Positions 1-13,650 of a stretch of 64,000 nucleotides of DNA are shown piece after piece. Below the pieces are notes generated by a model. That model had not been told where the DNA came from and ran no database searches. It saw only the letters and a list, made by a program, of their open reading frames with translations. Numbering within the stretch: the stretch's first letter is position 1; each line of letters opens with the position of its first letter. A program made the position numbers and the translations under genes. The DNA comes from Lenzites betulinus (lineage: Eukaryota; Basidiomycota; Agaricomycetes; Polyporales; Polyporaceae): contig JABYQU010000017.1 of assembly GCA_022264855.1 (NCBI GenBank), positions 248,001 through 312,000 of the forward strand, written 5' to 3'.

Positions 1-763
1 CTGGGTCGACGCGACTGTGTGTGATTAATATTTGGAGTGAGCGGCATGCCGGGGGTGTGTAGTGTTAGAGAGGGGCGTACCGAGGGTCTCTAGCGTGACT
101 GCGTCTGGGGGCTTGGAGGATGCGTCCTTGAGCGACTGCAGGAACGAGAGGTAGTCCTCCTCTGCGCCGCGGGTTAGTGTGTGCGCGTTCGGAGGGGGTG
201 GGAGGAGCGCACCTTTCTCGATCGTGCCCGCGCGTGCGTCTGGCTTCTTCTTGTCGGACGGGACTTTCTGGAACGGGGCGAACTCGACTACGGCGATAGA
301 CTCATTCCCTAGAATGCATATGTGAGAATTCGCTCGCGAGCTAGGTGATTAAGGACGGATACACACCGGCCTTGTCCCTGAAGACGTGCCCATCGTACTC
401 CTTACTGAAGAGCGCGAGGGTTTCCGGGCTCTTGAACGCGATATATGCGCGCGAAGCGACGTTCTCCTTGTTCAACCTGCTCTCCAAACCCTCTCAGGCC
501 GCGCTCGCGCACCCACAGATCCAGCGTACGCACCTCGTCTTGAACTTGCCCTGGTTGTACGCCCTCCACGAGACGGTATCGTCCGCGACCCACGGGGCGA
601 CGCTCTGCCAGAAGATGTCCTCGGGGAGGTTCGGCGGCAGGCGGCGGACGACGATCTTGAGGCGTTCGGTCTGGGCGCTGCCGCCGCCGGGAAGCTTGGA
701 TTTCTTGTCCTTGTCTTTCGGCTTGGGCTTCGCGGCAGATCTCGAGGGGTCGACGGCAGACAT
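1..763 (-). CDS. UPF3: UPF3 nonsense-mediated decay factor, partial (3' end outside window)
   Basis: UPF3 bridges the exon-junction or terminating ribosome complex to UPF2/UPF1 and promotes nonsense-mediated mRNA decay. The start ATG is at 761-763. Visible exons on the minus strand are 534-763, 367-476, 81-308 and 1-13, joined in phase by GT-AG introns. The product opens with a Lys-rich head, then the RNP-like Smg4/UPF3 domain: KIVVRRLPPNLPEDIFW, then RAYIAFKSPE, then the DGHVFRDKAGNE and VVEFAPFQKVP blocks diagnostic of the family. About 195 residues are seen; the C-terminal half lies left of the window. The identification is strong from the domain blocks; the exon limits are read from splice signals. 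Confidence 0.93.
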
Positions 764-1331
764 GGGGAAGACGCGGCGGAGATGGTGGAGGATGGCGAGT
801 GTGTGCGAGCGCCTAGTCGCTACCGCCGCGGACGCTCAGTGGGTGTCGACTATGCGCAGGCTTGACACAGGCTAATATTAATATTCGTACCTACGTCCTC
901 AAGAGTAGTGTATGTTGTATCTCACGCGCACGCCTTGCGTTGTCTCTGTGTGCCTAGATCCACAGTGAGCTATACACCACCGAGCTCGGAGTTGCACCAC
1001 TGCGCAAGCTTGGTTGTGACTTCCCCATAAGTACCTAGATATGCTTTTCGAAGCGGCAGCCCCCAGGCTTGCTCTCGATGCTTTCATACGTTGATCAGGG
1101 TTCCTCGGTTTGAATTGCGCAATCTTGTTTGATTACTAGATGATGTACAATATAATCGAGCATTTGTTCGAGTTGGCAGGTCGTGGACATTTTGTCCTCA
1201 TGCCACCAACTCTGCCTCAAATTTATCCCCGAGCCCTTTGGTCGGGGATACCAGCCAGATCCCGAAGAATAACAACCGAGTCCTCTCAAGAGAGCACGGA
1301 ACAAGAGCAACGCACTCGCGCACACTACCAC
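764..1331. other. Intergenic: UPF3 promoter side and 3' flank of the LRR gene
   Basis: Both flanking genes run leftward, so this 568 nt holds the UPF3 upstream region and the 3' UTR of the LRR gene. An AT-rich patch (taatattaatatt, about 873-885) lies roughly 110 nt upstream of the UPF3 start and may act as a TATA-like element. Short open frames here show no conserved motif. Nothing else is seen. Confidence 0.6.
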
Positions 1332-3348
1332 TCAAGATGACTCTTCCGCAGGCTCAGGCTCCTCCGGAACCTCGACGTCCGCGAACAAGGACGGCACCTG
1401 GTCAGCCTCGAGCATCGGGCACAGCAGCTTCCCCGTCCGCGGGTGCTTCACCAGCAGCAGCGCCTGCAGAGTCTGCACCGCCTCCGGCGCAGGCATTGGT
1501 CGCCCCTCACTTTCCATGCACGCGAGGTAGCCTGCCAAATCGTGCACCGTGCCCGTGTACGTCGGGCGCGCCGCCGTGGCGGCAGTGTCGGACGCGGGCG
1601 GCGCGTCGTCGCGGACGTAGCGCACGAACGCCCACCTGTCCCACTCGCCCGCCTGGACCAACGTCCCGCGATAGCAGCAGTAGAACGTCCACAGCACACG
1701 CTGCGCGGGGTCGATGGGGATGAGCGGGACGCCCGGGGGCGCATCCCAGCCCGTGATGCGCGCAACCGCGGACACCGTGTCGTACTCCCACGGCTGCGCG
1801 GGGGCACGCGTGGCGGCGCCGAGTGCGGCGCGGATGACGTGCGCGACGACGAAGCCCCAGGAGGTGCCCCCGCCCGGCCAACGCCACGTCCAGGGGATCG
1901 TGTCGGTGATTACTTGCACGGCCTGGGCGGGGGTGAGGAAGGGCGTCCAGACGGAGCGGATGTTGTTGTTATCGGCAAACTCTCTTTGGCAGCGGATGGC
2001 GAAGCCGATGGGGTAGGTCGTGGCGGGCTCTGTGGCGAGGAAGGCGGGGTGGAGGATGCCCTCGATGCCGCTGAAGACGGCGGGGTGCGCGATGACGGCC
2101 TGGCGGAGGTCTGTGTCTCCGACGGATGGGCATTCCATCATGACCAGGCGGCGGAGGCTCGGCGCTGCGGAGACAATGTCGACCACGTCGCTGGTCTGCA
2201 GGGACTGGTTCTCGGATATATCCAGGTAGGACACATTGCCCAGGGATGTGACGATGTGCGAGACTTGCTTCGCAGAGAGTTGGAAGCCGGAGAGGTCGAC
2301 ACGGGTGACCTCGCCGAGCTCACGCAAGGTGTACTCGAGCAGCGCCAGCGCATTGTCAGGCCAAGGCTGCAAGGATCGCAGCGACGTTTTGACCTCGTGC
2401 ATTTTACCAGACAGCCACTCGAGGGACCCAAAGTTGGTCTCACCGGAGTCGACGAGGTGCTTGACAGCGGTACCGAGGGATCTGTTTGCGCGTGAAGCTA
2501 CTAGCCCATGAAAGGATTGCGCCACTTGGGGCATGCGCCACCTCCAGGTCCATATTTGCCATAGTACGTATTGTAGTAGGTTCAACTTGATGTCCGGCCA
2601 TGCCTCCAGCAACTGGTTCGCGGTTATGAGAGGAATCCCATCCATGGCACCGATTGTATCGAGGATCACCTGTTTTGTCGGGTGATCTGGACGCATGCGA
2701 AATTGAGTATCGCTCGCCAAAGCTGCGAGCCATTTGTGCTCACCGTCCGGTAATCTCTTGAGGTTACAGTATTTTGTCAAGTAGCGCCACGCGTTTTGAG
2801 GCACTTTCGGATAGCGCTGCCCGAATATGAGGAGCTGAAGGATGTTCTCCGGATGGTCCACGAATATATACGCGGGGTTTTCAGGATCAGTAATGTCAAT
2901 AATCGTTATCCCATACACGTTCGCTGATAGGAGACTGCTTTAGCGAAAAGCACCGATGCTTGTCAAGCAGCAAACGCTTACCTGGATTGCCCCAGAAGGG
3001 GAAGGAGGCGGGGAGCGTGTTTGCAACAGCGCCGTCTTTGTCCCCCGCAAGATCGAGACACCAAGCACGGTGGAGCAGAGAGAGGGCGAAAGGGCAAGGT
3101 ATATCGGGTATCAATGGCTCGCAGGTACGGCCGTACTTGCCTTGAATAGCACGAAGCTCGTAGCGTATGACCGCTGCATTGTCCTTCTGGCTGGCGAGTG
3201 CGACGAAGTAGATGGCCGCTGGAAGTGTGCTAGCCTCGGGCGCTATTGTGAGGTCTAGAGCTGCGACACATCGATACTTGCCTCGCGATGTGGGTCGTGC
3301 ACCGTGGGGACGAACACGGGCAATGAGATAGGCTTGTTGGTGACCCAT
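1332..3348 (-). CDS. Leucine-rich-repeat-like protein, function unknown
   Basis: Two exons, 2982-3348 and 1332-2922, give about 650 residues. The second exon uses the acceptor at 2923-2925; the nearer upstream AG would bring in a stop, so the frame decides the splice. I do not recognise the protein. The middle (about residues 315-410) has leucine-rich, ribonuclease-inhibitor-like spacing, for example VTRVDLSGFQLSAKQV, VSYLDISENQSLQ and LRRLVMMECPSVGD, as in fungal F-box/LRR-type orphans. No F-box is clear at the N-terminus. The C-terminal third is rich in Trp, Pro and Ala and ends in an acidic tail. It could be a protein-interaction scaffold, but this rests only on the repeat pattern. Confidence 0.75.
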
Positions 3349-3493
3349 AGGGAGCAGGATGTGGGCTAAGGCAAGGAGGTGTAGTTGGGTTGAACACCGC
3401 TTTTAAGCGTTGGGTCTCAGATCTCAGATCTCAAGAGACGCGCACACTCAAGGCCTCAAGCCATATTTGTCCCAAGCCATAATGCATAACCCC

Positions 3494-3577
3494 GCCCGCC
3501 TAGCTCAATCGGATAGAGCGTCAGACTCTTACTAGCGGGCGATCTGAAGGCTGCGAGTTCGACCCTCGCGGTGGGCT
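3494..3577 (+). tRNA. tRNA-Lys (CUU) with a 10-nt intron
   Basis: The sequence folds as a standard tRNA: acceptor GCCCGCC (3494-3500) pairs with GGTGGGC (3570-3576), the D-arm is TAGCTCAATCGGATAGAGC, the anticodon stem is TCAGA/TCTGA, and the T-arm is TGCGAGTTCGACCCTCGCG. The anticodon is CTT (Lys). A 10-nt insert, ctagcgggcg at 3532-3541, sits directly after the base 3' of the anticodon, which is the canonical position for introns removed by the tRNA endonuclease. It lies between the 5' end of the LRR gene and the 3' end of MCM5. Confidence 0.93.
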
Positions 3578-3680
3578 AACTGTTTTGCCCTTCTACTGCT
3601 ACATGATAAACTACAGTACTGCAAACAGAGCAAACCGATAACCAGCTGCGACAACATATAAACAGCGCAAATCCAATCCA

Positions 3681-6539
<2,859 letters not shown>

Positions 6540-6936
6540 GACCGCGGCAGTTGCTCTGTAGGGTTGAGAGAGAGTGATAGGGAAGGACGAGGAGGAGGAT
6601 GAGACACGCGCGGTGAGCAACTTGACGCGTCGCGGGCCACAAATGAGATTCAGGGCAGGCTCATGCGCGTCGTGGTCTAGCGCTCCCTGAGAGACGCCCA
6701 TCGTCGCAATATGATCATGTCCGATACGCCCATGGCGCTGGTACCTCATGAGAGCTTGAATGTCGTACATGGGCGCCGGAAGCTATACTAAGACTTCTAT
6801 CCCGCGCGGCAGGGATCTCAGACTTTCCAGGTTTGCATGCGAGAAGTCTAGATCTCATCATTAGGGCGGTGGATGTCCCCTCGGACTCTATATAGCCAGC
6901 ACTCATAACACACCTCGCCCGCATTCCCATCCTCAG
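6540..6936. other. Divergent promoter region between MCM5 and the FAD monooxygenase
   Basis: These 397 nt separate the MCM5 start (leftward) from the monooxygenase start (rightward). On the minus strand the MCM5 frame stays open to an ATG at 6768-6770, so an N-terminal extension of 77 residues is formally possible, though it has no MCM-like sequence. The monooxygenase side carries a TATA-like element. Confidence 0.6.
6889..6894 (+). promoter_or_regulatory. TATA-like element of the FAD monooxygenase gene
   Basis: TATATA lies 43 nt upstream of the ATG at 6937 and is the only strong TATA-like motif in the intergenic region. Its role is inferred from position. Confidence 0.45.
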
Positions 6937-9152
6937 ATGTCTTCACAGAGCGAAATGTCGTATCTAACACAGCCCGTCGCAGTCATAGGAGCTGGTGCAG
7001 CTGGATTGAGCACGGCGCACACGCTCATTCGCGACGGCTTCACTGATGTTCACATACTGACTAGTGACGCTCAAGTCGGTGGCGTCTGGGCCCGCGACCG
7101 CATTTACCCTGGGCTCTACCTCAACAAGTAAGTTCTATGTGTTTCTTAGCAGCACCTAGGATTTTAATTTATTCTATAGCGTACATGGCGAATATCGTTT
7201 CTCGTCACTGGAGATGCCTCCTCCCGTTGCAGAAGGAGGTCGCCTGAGTGGGGAAGACATGGCAAACTACTTCGCATCGTTCGCTTCAAAGTTCCTGGAA
7301 GGAAAGATACAATTCAGCGTGGAGGTGTCCAATATCCGCCGTGGCGTTGACGGAAAGGGCTGGTTGCTCAATGTGTTCAACCTGGACACTCATGCGGCCG
7401 AAACCAGGACTTATGCTCGGCTCGTCCTTTGCACAGGGGTGAGTCGTGCCTTGGCGATAGCTCGAGTTGCGCTGACATCACGTACAAGGGCTGCAGTAGT
7501 CCTCACGTACCTGATGCATTCAGCCCTGCGGCAGTAGCCGCCGTCGGTTTCGAGGGAATCGTGATCCATAGCGCTGATTTCAGCCGGAATATCGATACCT
7601 TGCTCTCCCATTCTGTCCCAAATGGGTCTGAGGGTGACTCACAAACTGTGGTCGTTATTGGCGGCGGTAAATCTGCTCAAGAGTGCGTAGATGCAGATAC
7701 TATTACTTGCGTGTGGTTGATTGCTTACGACCTACCCTGTGGCGTTCAGCATATGTGCATACCTCGCAAACGAAGGCCGAGATGTTACGATGGTATGCCC
7801 CAAGCTCGATGCATTCACTGCGTCGCCCAAACCTTTGCCAGACTTTCTGCGCAGGAGCAGGTGTGTTCCATTTATAATTGAACCGGGTCGCAGGGCTGTG
7901 AAGGCGGTCACTGACACTCCTGAAAGACTATTTTCTGCGTTCTCTCCTCATATACATCTGCGTACATCCCTTGAGTGAGCTTTCTTACTGAGCATTTTGC
8001 TCCCACACACTTTAACACCTCCTCAGGCGTTTCCTCCATACGACATGGTTAGGGAAGAAGATCGTCAACTTCGTTTGGCACGGTCTCGCAGATAGCTCGG
8101 TAAGATCGCTGCTACCTCGCATTAGTCTTCCATTCACTTTTATTTGCAGTTCCAAGCTGCGAACATCCCACAGGAGTCCCCTCTTCGTAACACTCTCGCT
8201 GCCTTTTGGAATATTCGGGTCAACGATGAAGGGATACCGCGTCCGAACGGTTTCCACGCGCTAGCCGTTGCGAACAAAATTAAGGTCCTAACTCCAGCTC
8301 GCGCAGTCAAGTTCGGCGACGATGGTCGTTCAGTCATCTTGGACGACGGACGGAAGCTTTCCACGAGTGCTGTTGTCCTCGCCACGGGATACCGATCGTC
8401 TTGGTCGACCTTATTCAGTGGTATGGGGCGTCGCATACATGAGGTTGTACTGGAAAATCTCACACTCAAGTGGCATAGATGGAACTATGGATGCGCTAGG
8501 CCTCAGTCCCCATCCCACCGACCGACAATCGTCTCACGTTTGGAACTACAAAACATTGTCCGATTCACCTCCGATCCATCCTGACGCCAAAGCGTGGTCC
8601 TCTTCACTAATCAGGGGAATCGTGCCTGCGAAGAACATCGCAAACAGGGACTTCGCTGTGAACGGTAATTGCGTATGTATTTAATTGGCTCATGTCGTCG
8701 ACGCATAGCGCTGATACCTTCTTACGCAGGTGGCGACAAACACTGGATACGTGATAGAAGTGTCCTCCCATTGGATCTCCTCGTATTTCCTCGGTGATAA
8801 GATGCGTATCCCGCAGACACCGGAAGCTGCCCTTGCAGCCGCAGAACGCGACGCGGCATGGCTGAAAAGACGCTATCCCGAGATCCCAGCGGCACTCCAT
8901 CCCAACCACACCGGCTATGTGGCGTTCTGGACGTGAGTTATGACGCTTCATCTCTGCGCCAATACTGATCTGGCGTTCTCGTTTAGATGGCCGCAACATG
9001 TCGACGATATGCTGGAGGACATGGGTTTGCCCGTGATGCGGAGCGGAGGAAACGCCCTCACATGGCCTATCCAGGTGATTGATTCCAAGGAAATTCAACA
9101 CCTTAAGCAAGAGCGGGATGAAGCGAGACGAGCTTCGAAGAACGCTTCGTAA
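6937..9152 (+). CDS. Flavin-containing monooxygenase (FAD/NADPH)
   Basis: A two-dinucleotide-fold monooxygenase of the FMO/dimethylaniline monooxygenase type, predicted to oxygenate a soft nucleophile or ketone; the substrate cannot be told. The FAD-binding motif AVIGAGAAGLSTAHTL is at about residues 11-26, followed by GGVWARDRIYPGLYLN. The NADPH-binding motif VVIGGGKSAQD is in the middle and ATGYRSSW near residue 330. About ten exons join in phase (6937-7127, 7180-7438, 7489-7682, 7750-7859, 7894-7974, 8027-8099, 8150-8421, then three more), giving about 550 residues with no stop. The C-terminus ends in a charged helix (KEIQHLKQERDEARR). No biosynthetic neighbours flank it, so a place in a metabolite cluster is not supported. 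Confidence 0.88.
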
Positions 9153-9557
9153 ACTATCATAGGAAGGCGGCGTCTCCTCGGGCACGGCTGAAGCTTGAAG
9201 TCGGTGCTCTCATTGTGAATTCTGAGTTCATGTCATATGCTTCCCATATATCGAACACTTTCAATTTCAGACTCAGTACTAGTTACGGGTCAAACCTAGG
9301 GCTCAGTAAACATTGTTAGGTGGTGAGCTTATACTGATGTATCCAGGTTGGTTTGCCTGCGTGTCTACGGAGATAGCAGTACTAGTCTAACAGTACTTAC
9401 TATTGTAGCGCCACTAGCAGTACTTGGTGATTTCATATATAGCTATATAGTAACCCTAACCTGACCTGTCGTGTCCCACAAAGTGTTGCAGCTTGTGCAA
9501 GACAGAATAGTGTATAGCAGGACACGGTCCTCTACCTTCGCCCACAACGTGCGCAAT
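9153..9557. other. Intergenic: CSN6 upstream region
   Basis: This 405 nt holds the 3' UTR of the monooxygenase and the CSN6 promoter. It contains three copies of CAGTACT (9377, 9391, 9418), a 14-bp palindrome at 9436-9449 and a telomere-like TAACCCTAACC at 9451-9461. No coding sequence is seen. Confidence 0.6.
9436..9449. promoter_or_regulatory. TATATAGCTATATA palindrome, probable CSN6 TATA element
   Basis: A perfect 14-bp palindrome lies about 110 nt upstream of the CSN6 ATG. It is followed at once by TAACCCTAACC, which contains the telo-box AACCCTAA. A TATA role is inferred from base content and distance. Confidence 0.4.
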
Positions 9558-10969
9558 ATGGCATCCATGGACACTGATGAGCTCCCAGTCGTCTTGCCCT
9601 CTACCACCACATCTGGTCTCTCCATCGCACTGTTCGTCTTGTAGCCTGTTTCCGTGCTCCGCCACTGACGCGTACAGTTCAGCCACCCATTGCCTATCCT
9701 CAACATCTCTGAGCATCTCACCCGTCTGCGGCTTCAGAAGAGGACACGGTTACCGTTTGGTGTGTCTAAACAACCTATTTGCACCACTTTAGGGGCTGAT
9801 CTCTGCCATTCCAGTCCTCGGAGCATTACTAGGAACCCAAACAGGTCGCGATGTCGAGATCGTCAACACCTTCGAGCTTGCTGTCGCAGACGACGAAGTG
9901 ACTGTCGACCAAGAGTTCTTGGTAACACGCAGAGACCAATGTGCGTGTAGAATGACCATATACCGATTTGACGTTGTACCCATGGAATCCTCCAGACAAA
10001 CAAGTATTCCCTTCCCTAGAATTCATCGGGTGGTATACTGTCGCAGAGCGGCCAACCGCACGTCATATAGCTCTTCATGAACAGGTAAGCTTTCATGTAC
10101 ACCCTGTCGCTCGATCTCACAGTAGGCTATCCCAGTTTACGCCATACAGCTCTACGCCACTCCTCCTCATACTCCAACCCTCCACAGTCTTCGTCGCATC
10201 AGCGGATAGCTCGGGTCAATCCTTGCCATTGAAAGCTTACGAACCTACACTCGAAATTCGTGATCGCAAGTCGCGGTCCGTCTTTGTGGAGGCTCCGTAT
10301 AACGTGGAAACCGGCGAAGCAGAGCGCATTGCCGTAGACTGGACAGCGAAGGGAGGATCAGGAGGAACAAGTCGTACGTATATCTACGCTTTGAGCTCAT
10401 CTCTCCTCGATGCTGAACATTACCATAGTGGAGTCACATCTACAAACGCAACGTGCGGCCGTCAAGATGCTCCACGACCGGATATTGCTCCTTGTCAAAT
10501 ATGTCGGAGACGTGATAGCAGGTCGGTCTTAGCGGTCAGCTTAAGTGATGTCGCTGACACTGCAGTCATTCTTAGGCTCCGCCACAAAAGACCATGCTAC
10601 CCTTCGTGCACTTGCTGCTCTCATCGCCTCTCTCCCGGCAAGCGAGAACACAAATTTCAGGGAGGAATTCGACACCGTAAGTCCCATCTCCACTCTCCAC
10701 TCTCCACTGATCACCTGCTAATGCTGATACTGTCTTCCAGGAATATGAGGACGTGCAGCTTACCGCATACCTCGCCACCCTGACGAAGTCGGCCAATCTT
10801 TTGAACGACGTAAGCATTGCCTTCCATGGGTCGGGCCGCTTTGCTTACTATCCCCATTCAGCTCGTCGACAAACACGTCGTCCTCACTGCCTCGCGAGAC
10901 GATCGTCCGATGGGCCCGCGGCGAAGAGGGATGATGGGACGGCCGAGCGACTTCGATCGCTTTCACTAA
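9558..10969 (+). CDS. CSN6: COP9 signalosome subunit 6 (MPN-domain protein)
   Basis: CSN6 is the non-catalytic MPN subunit of the COP9 signalosome, which removes Nedd8 from cullins. The ATG is at 9558; a second in-frame ATG follows three codons later. Signature blocks match CSN6: HPLPILNISEHLTRLR, GALLGTQTGRDVEIVNTFEL, LEFIGWYTVAERP, GEAERIAVDW, AAVKMLHDRILLLVKYV, VQLTAYLATLTKSANLLND and the Arg/Gly/Met-rich end. No JAMM zinc motif is present, as expected. The first intron has a weak donor (gttcgt), chosen because it rebuilds SIALHPL. The exon ending at 10521 joins the acceptor TTAG at 10571-10574; the nearer AG would break the frame. About 330 residues. Confidence 0.92.
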
Positions 10970-11532
10970 ATCCCGCCTCTGTCGTCGTTTCCCAGTGCTG
11001 CAGCCTGCGAACGCTGCACGCATGTGTATCGGACCGTGTGGTCATCGGAATGACCCCCGGCGCCCACCCCATAGCCCTCGTCAATTGTATCATGTTCTAT
11101 GTACTAGCAATCGTTGTCGCGCATATCAGTTGAACACGCCTGATGTTGCTTTCGCCTGTGTTGTTCTCATAGATGTTCCGTCGATAATTCTCGTCACGAA
11201 AGTCCGTGCTTCCCCATGGATCTTGTCCGACAATTTCAAAGGTGCAGCGAGCACACGTGAGCGTGATTTCGATCGCGTGCGAGCGCAACAGCGCGCAACT
11301 TCGCGTCGCCGAGCCTGAAGGAGGCCCGCCTCGGCTTCCGGTGTCTCAACGTTCAACTGCTGCTGTTCCCGCAACTCCTTCCCAGGACTCCCCAGGACAT
11401 CATCCTGCTTGCGTGTCTCTCAGCGTCTTCGTGTTCGTATAAATCCTGCAGGATACGTAGCCCGACGACCCCCAACACCGATCGGCTTCTCGACCTAGTG
11501 TATATACTACACCTCAACTTTCGTTCCTCGAC
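10970..11532. other. Intergenic between CSN6 and the TMEM205-like gene
   Basis: This 563 nt stretch between two co-directional genes holds the CSN6 3' flank and a promoter. A motif tatatactacacctc lies about 30 nt upstream of the next ATG. No conserved coding signal or RNA gene was found. Confidence 0.55.
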
Positions 11533-12399
11533 ATGGCTGAGGTTCAAACGCTCACGTTGTCCTCGTTCCTCGCGCTCTTCAGTGCGCAAGGTTTCTACCA
11601 GGTCGGATATGCGTGGTTGTACGGGATGAGTGAGTCCTCACCTCCTTGTACATACATAAGGATCCCCACTGACAGTGACGAACCCCCCTTGCAGCCGTCT
11701 GGGTCACCTTCATCGGAGGTACGTCTCACCATTCTTAGACCCATCTCTGGCTGGCGATACAGCCCTCTGTCATGCCCTCCGTCATGCCCTCCGTATCCTG
11801 ACATGCCGTGCACAGGCGTGATCGCATTCAAGACGCTCCCCCGCCAGCAGTTCGGGACGCTCCAGCACCGTACCTTCCCTATCTACTTCGTGCTCAGCAT
11901 TGGGCTCTCCTCAGGCCTGCTCGGTCTCTGGACCTACAGCCACCCCGCGGTCCTCACCGCGTACCTCGAGCCCAGCCGGGGCGACGTCGCGCAGGCGTAC
12001 GCGCTCGCTGCGGTCGTGCTGGGCCAGGTGGCGAACCACTCCGTTGTGGGGCCGTTGACGAGCAAGTGAGTGTTGTATGCGGAGGTCATATGTACGTGAT
12101 TGCTGATGGGAGCGTGTCTACAGGACGATGTTCAAGCGCCACAAGCTCGAGAAGCAGGAGGGCAAGGCATACAACGAACCCGGGGTGCGTCTCGGTGCAC
12201 GCTACTTCCTGAAGGTGGCGCAGCGATGCTGATAAGTCGTGGTATCTTGCAGGTCTCTGCCGAAATGAAGGCCCTCAACAAGACTTTTGCGAAGCTGCAC
12301 GGCGTCAGCTCCCTCGCGAACATGACTGCCTTCCTCGCACTGCTGTTCCACGGCCTCTGGATCGGGAACCACGGGACAGGGATCAAGAGCATCCTCTGA
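11533..12399 (+). CDS. TMEM205-like four-helix membrane protein (DUF4149)
   Basis: Five exons (11533-11629, 11695-11718, 11816-12065, 12124-12184, 12253-12399) encode about 192 residues. The second exon is only 24 nt and encodes part of TVWVTFIGG. Hydrophobic segments are FLALFSAQGFYQVGYAWLYG, the GGVIAF region, FVLSIGLSSGLLGLW, ALAAVVLGQVANHSVVGPL and a C-terminal MTAFLALLFHGLWI. The pattern of F-GVIAFKTLPRQQFGTLQ, HPAV and KLHGVSSLANM is that of the TMEM205/DUF4149 family, found across fungi and animals; the human member is linked to platinum-drug resistance and its basic function is unclear. Membrane location is predicted. Confidence 0.85.
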
Positions 12400-12541
12400 A
12401 CGTGGTATCGACGCTTGTATACGTACCAGATGCTTTGCTTGCGTATGTGAATGGATCGGATGCTCGATGAGTGCACAAGACAAGGACATCGATACCAGCG
12501 TTACATTCATCGTACACGTGCAGTCACCATAAAAGCCGGGG

Positions 12542-13457
12542 TCATGCCCCGACAGACTCCATGCCGGGGAGGAAGCCCTCGCGGAGCATACGCTCCAGTC
12601 GCCGGATCTCCTCCACGGACGTCGCGCGCGCGATCGCCTCGCGGACCTTGTCCGCCTCTTCCTTCGACATCAGCCTGCCCGCCTTCCCGGCTTGCACGAG
12701 TGGCTTCGGCTCGTCCGATGTGACGGGTGGTTTTGATGAGTGCGTCGAGACTGTCTGCGAGATCGTTGTGGCGAGCTGCGTGGGTAGGTTGTCCGCGGTG
12801 AGGAAAAGAGCGCGCGCAGCTTGCCGCTCCTTCAGGGCAGTGAAGATGTTAGCGGAACGTTTGCCGGATGGAATGCCATGAGACGCACTTTGTCCCGGAT
12901 TCTTTGGAAGTCGAGTACCCTGAGGTTGGGGATGCGCCATGCGAGCCATTCCCGGTACCACTTCTTCTCGCTCACGGGGTTGCCTAGCAGGGACAGGTAT
13001 TGTAGGGACTTGACATCCTTTAACGGCTCCAGATCGCCCAGCTCGGCGATGTTGTTGTTGGTGAGGACGAGGGTAGCAAGGTTCGGGACGGAGAGGTGCA
13101 AAGACTGCGAGATGGATGATATTCGGTTGTTCGCGAAGAGGAGGGTGCGGAGGCGGCGGAGGAGAGGGAGGTTGCCCAGCACGGTGACAGAGTTGTCTGT
13201 GAAGTCTATGCAGTCATTTTGGTCCTGGACACGCGCCGCGAGTCAGTATAAGCCCGTGTGTATCCTGCACGAGACAAACCTTGGTGATACCAAGATTTTC
13301 GATCGCAGGGATGGTGTAACCTGTGAGACGGGCGAATTCAACAGAGGGAGTACGCGCTCGAGAAAAACGACGCACCTCTCAGATCGAGCTGACGCTCCTT
13401 TACGGGGTTTAGTTGGGAGGATACCGACTCGATGAGCTCGGGCGTAAGCTTGACCAT
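12542..13457 (-). CDS. LEA1: U2 small nuclear ribonucleoprotein A' (LRR protein)
   Basis: U2A' binds U2B'' and stem-loop IV of U2 snRNA in the spliceosome. The product starts MVKLTPELIESVSSQLNPV at 13455-13457, then ERQLDLRG, IPAIENLG, the LRR set (LPLLRRLRTLLFANNRIS, LATLVLTNNNIAELGDLEPL, LQYLSLLGNPV) and the cap YREWLAWRIPNLRVLDFQRI, followed by a helical tail ending KEEADKVREAIARATSVEEI. These are hallmark U2A' blocks. Three or four exons make about 245 residues. It shares a short bidirectional promoter (13458-13650) with SAC1. Confidence 0.94.
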
Positions 13458-13650
13458 GGTCCGTCCAAGGCGCGAGTGCTCGTGGTAGGGCGCGAAGCTG
13501 GAGGCGAGCCAATCCTGGCACACACGGCGCGTGTGGCACGAAATCACGACGCGGCGCGCGCTGCCTGCCTGCGCACCTCGCGCGTTGGCGGTACTACCAC
13601 TACCACCTACGCAGTCTCTCCATCACCCCCTCTTGCCTCCGACCACCATC
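13458..13650. promoter_or_regulatory. Bidirectional promoter U2A'/SAC1
   Basis: The start codons of two divergent genes lie only 193 nt apart. The sequence is CT-rich on the SAC1 side (13610-13650), as in many fungal core promoters, and has no clear TATA box. Confidence 0.5.

Noticed and set aside
6937..9152. A secondary-metabolite cluster around the FAD monooxygenase
   Set aside because: Neighbours are MCM5 and CSN6, both housekeeping genes; no synthase, P450 or transporter is nearby.
10518..10574. Apparent frameshift or GC-AG intron in CSN6
   Set aside because: Using the acceptor TTAG at 10571-10574 instead of the nearer gcag gives AGSATKDHATLR in frame, so no unusual splice is needed.
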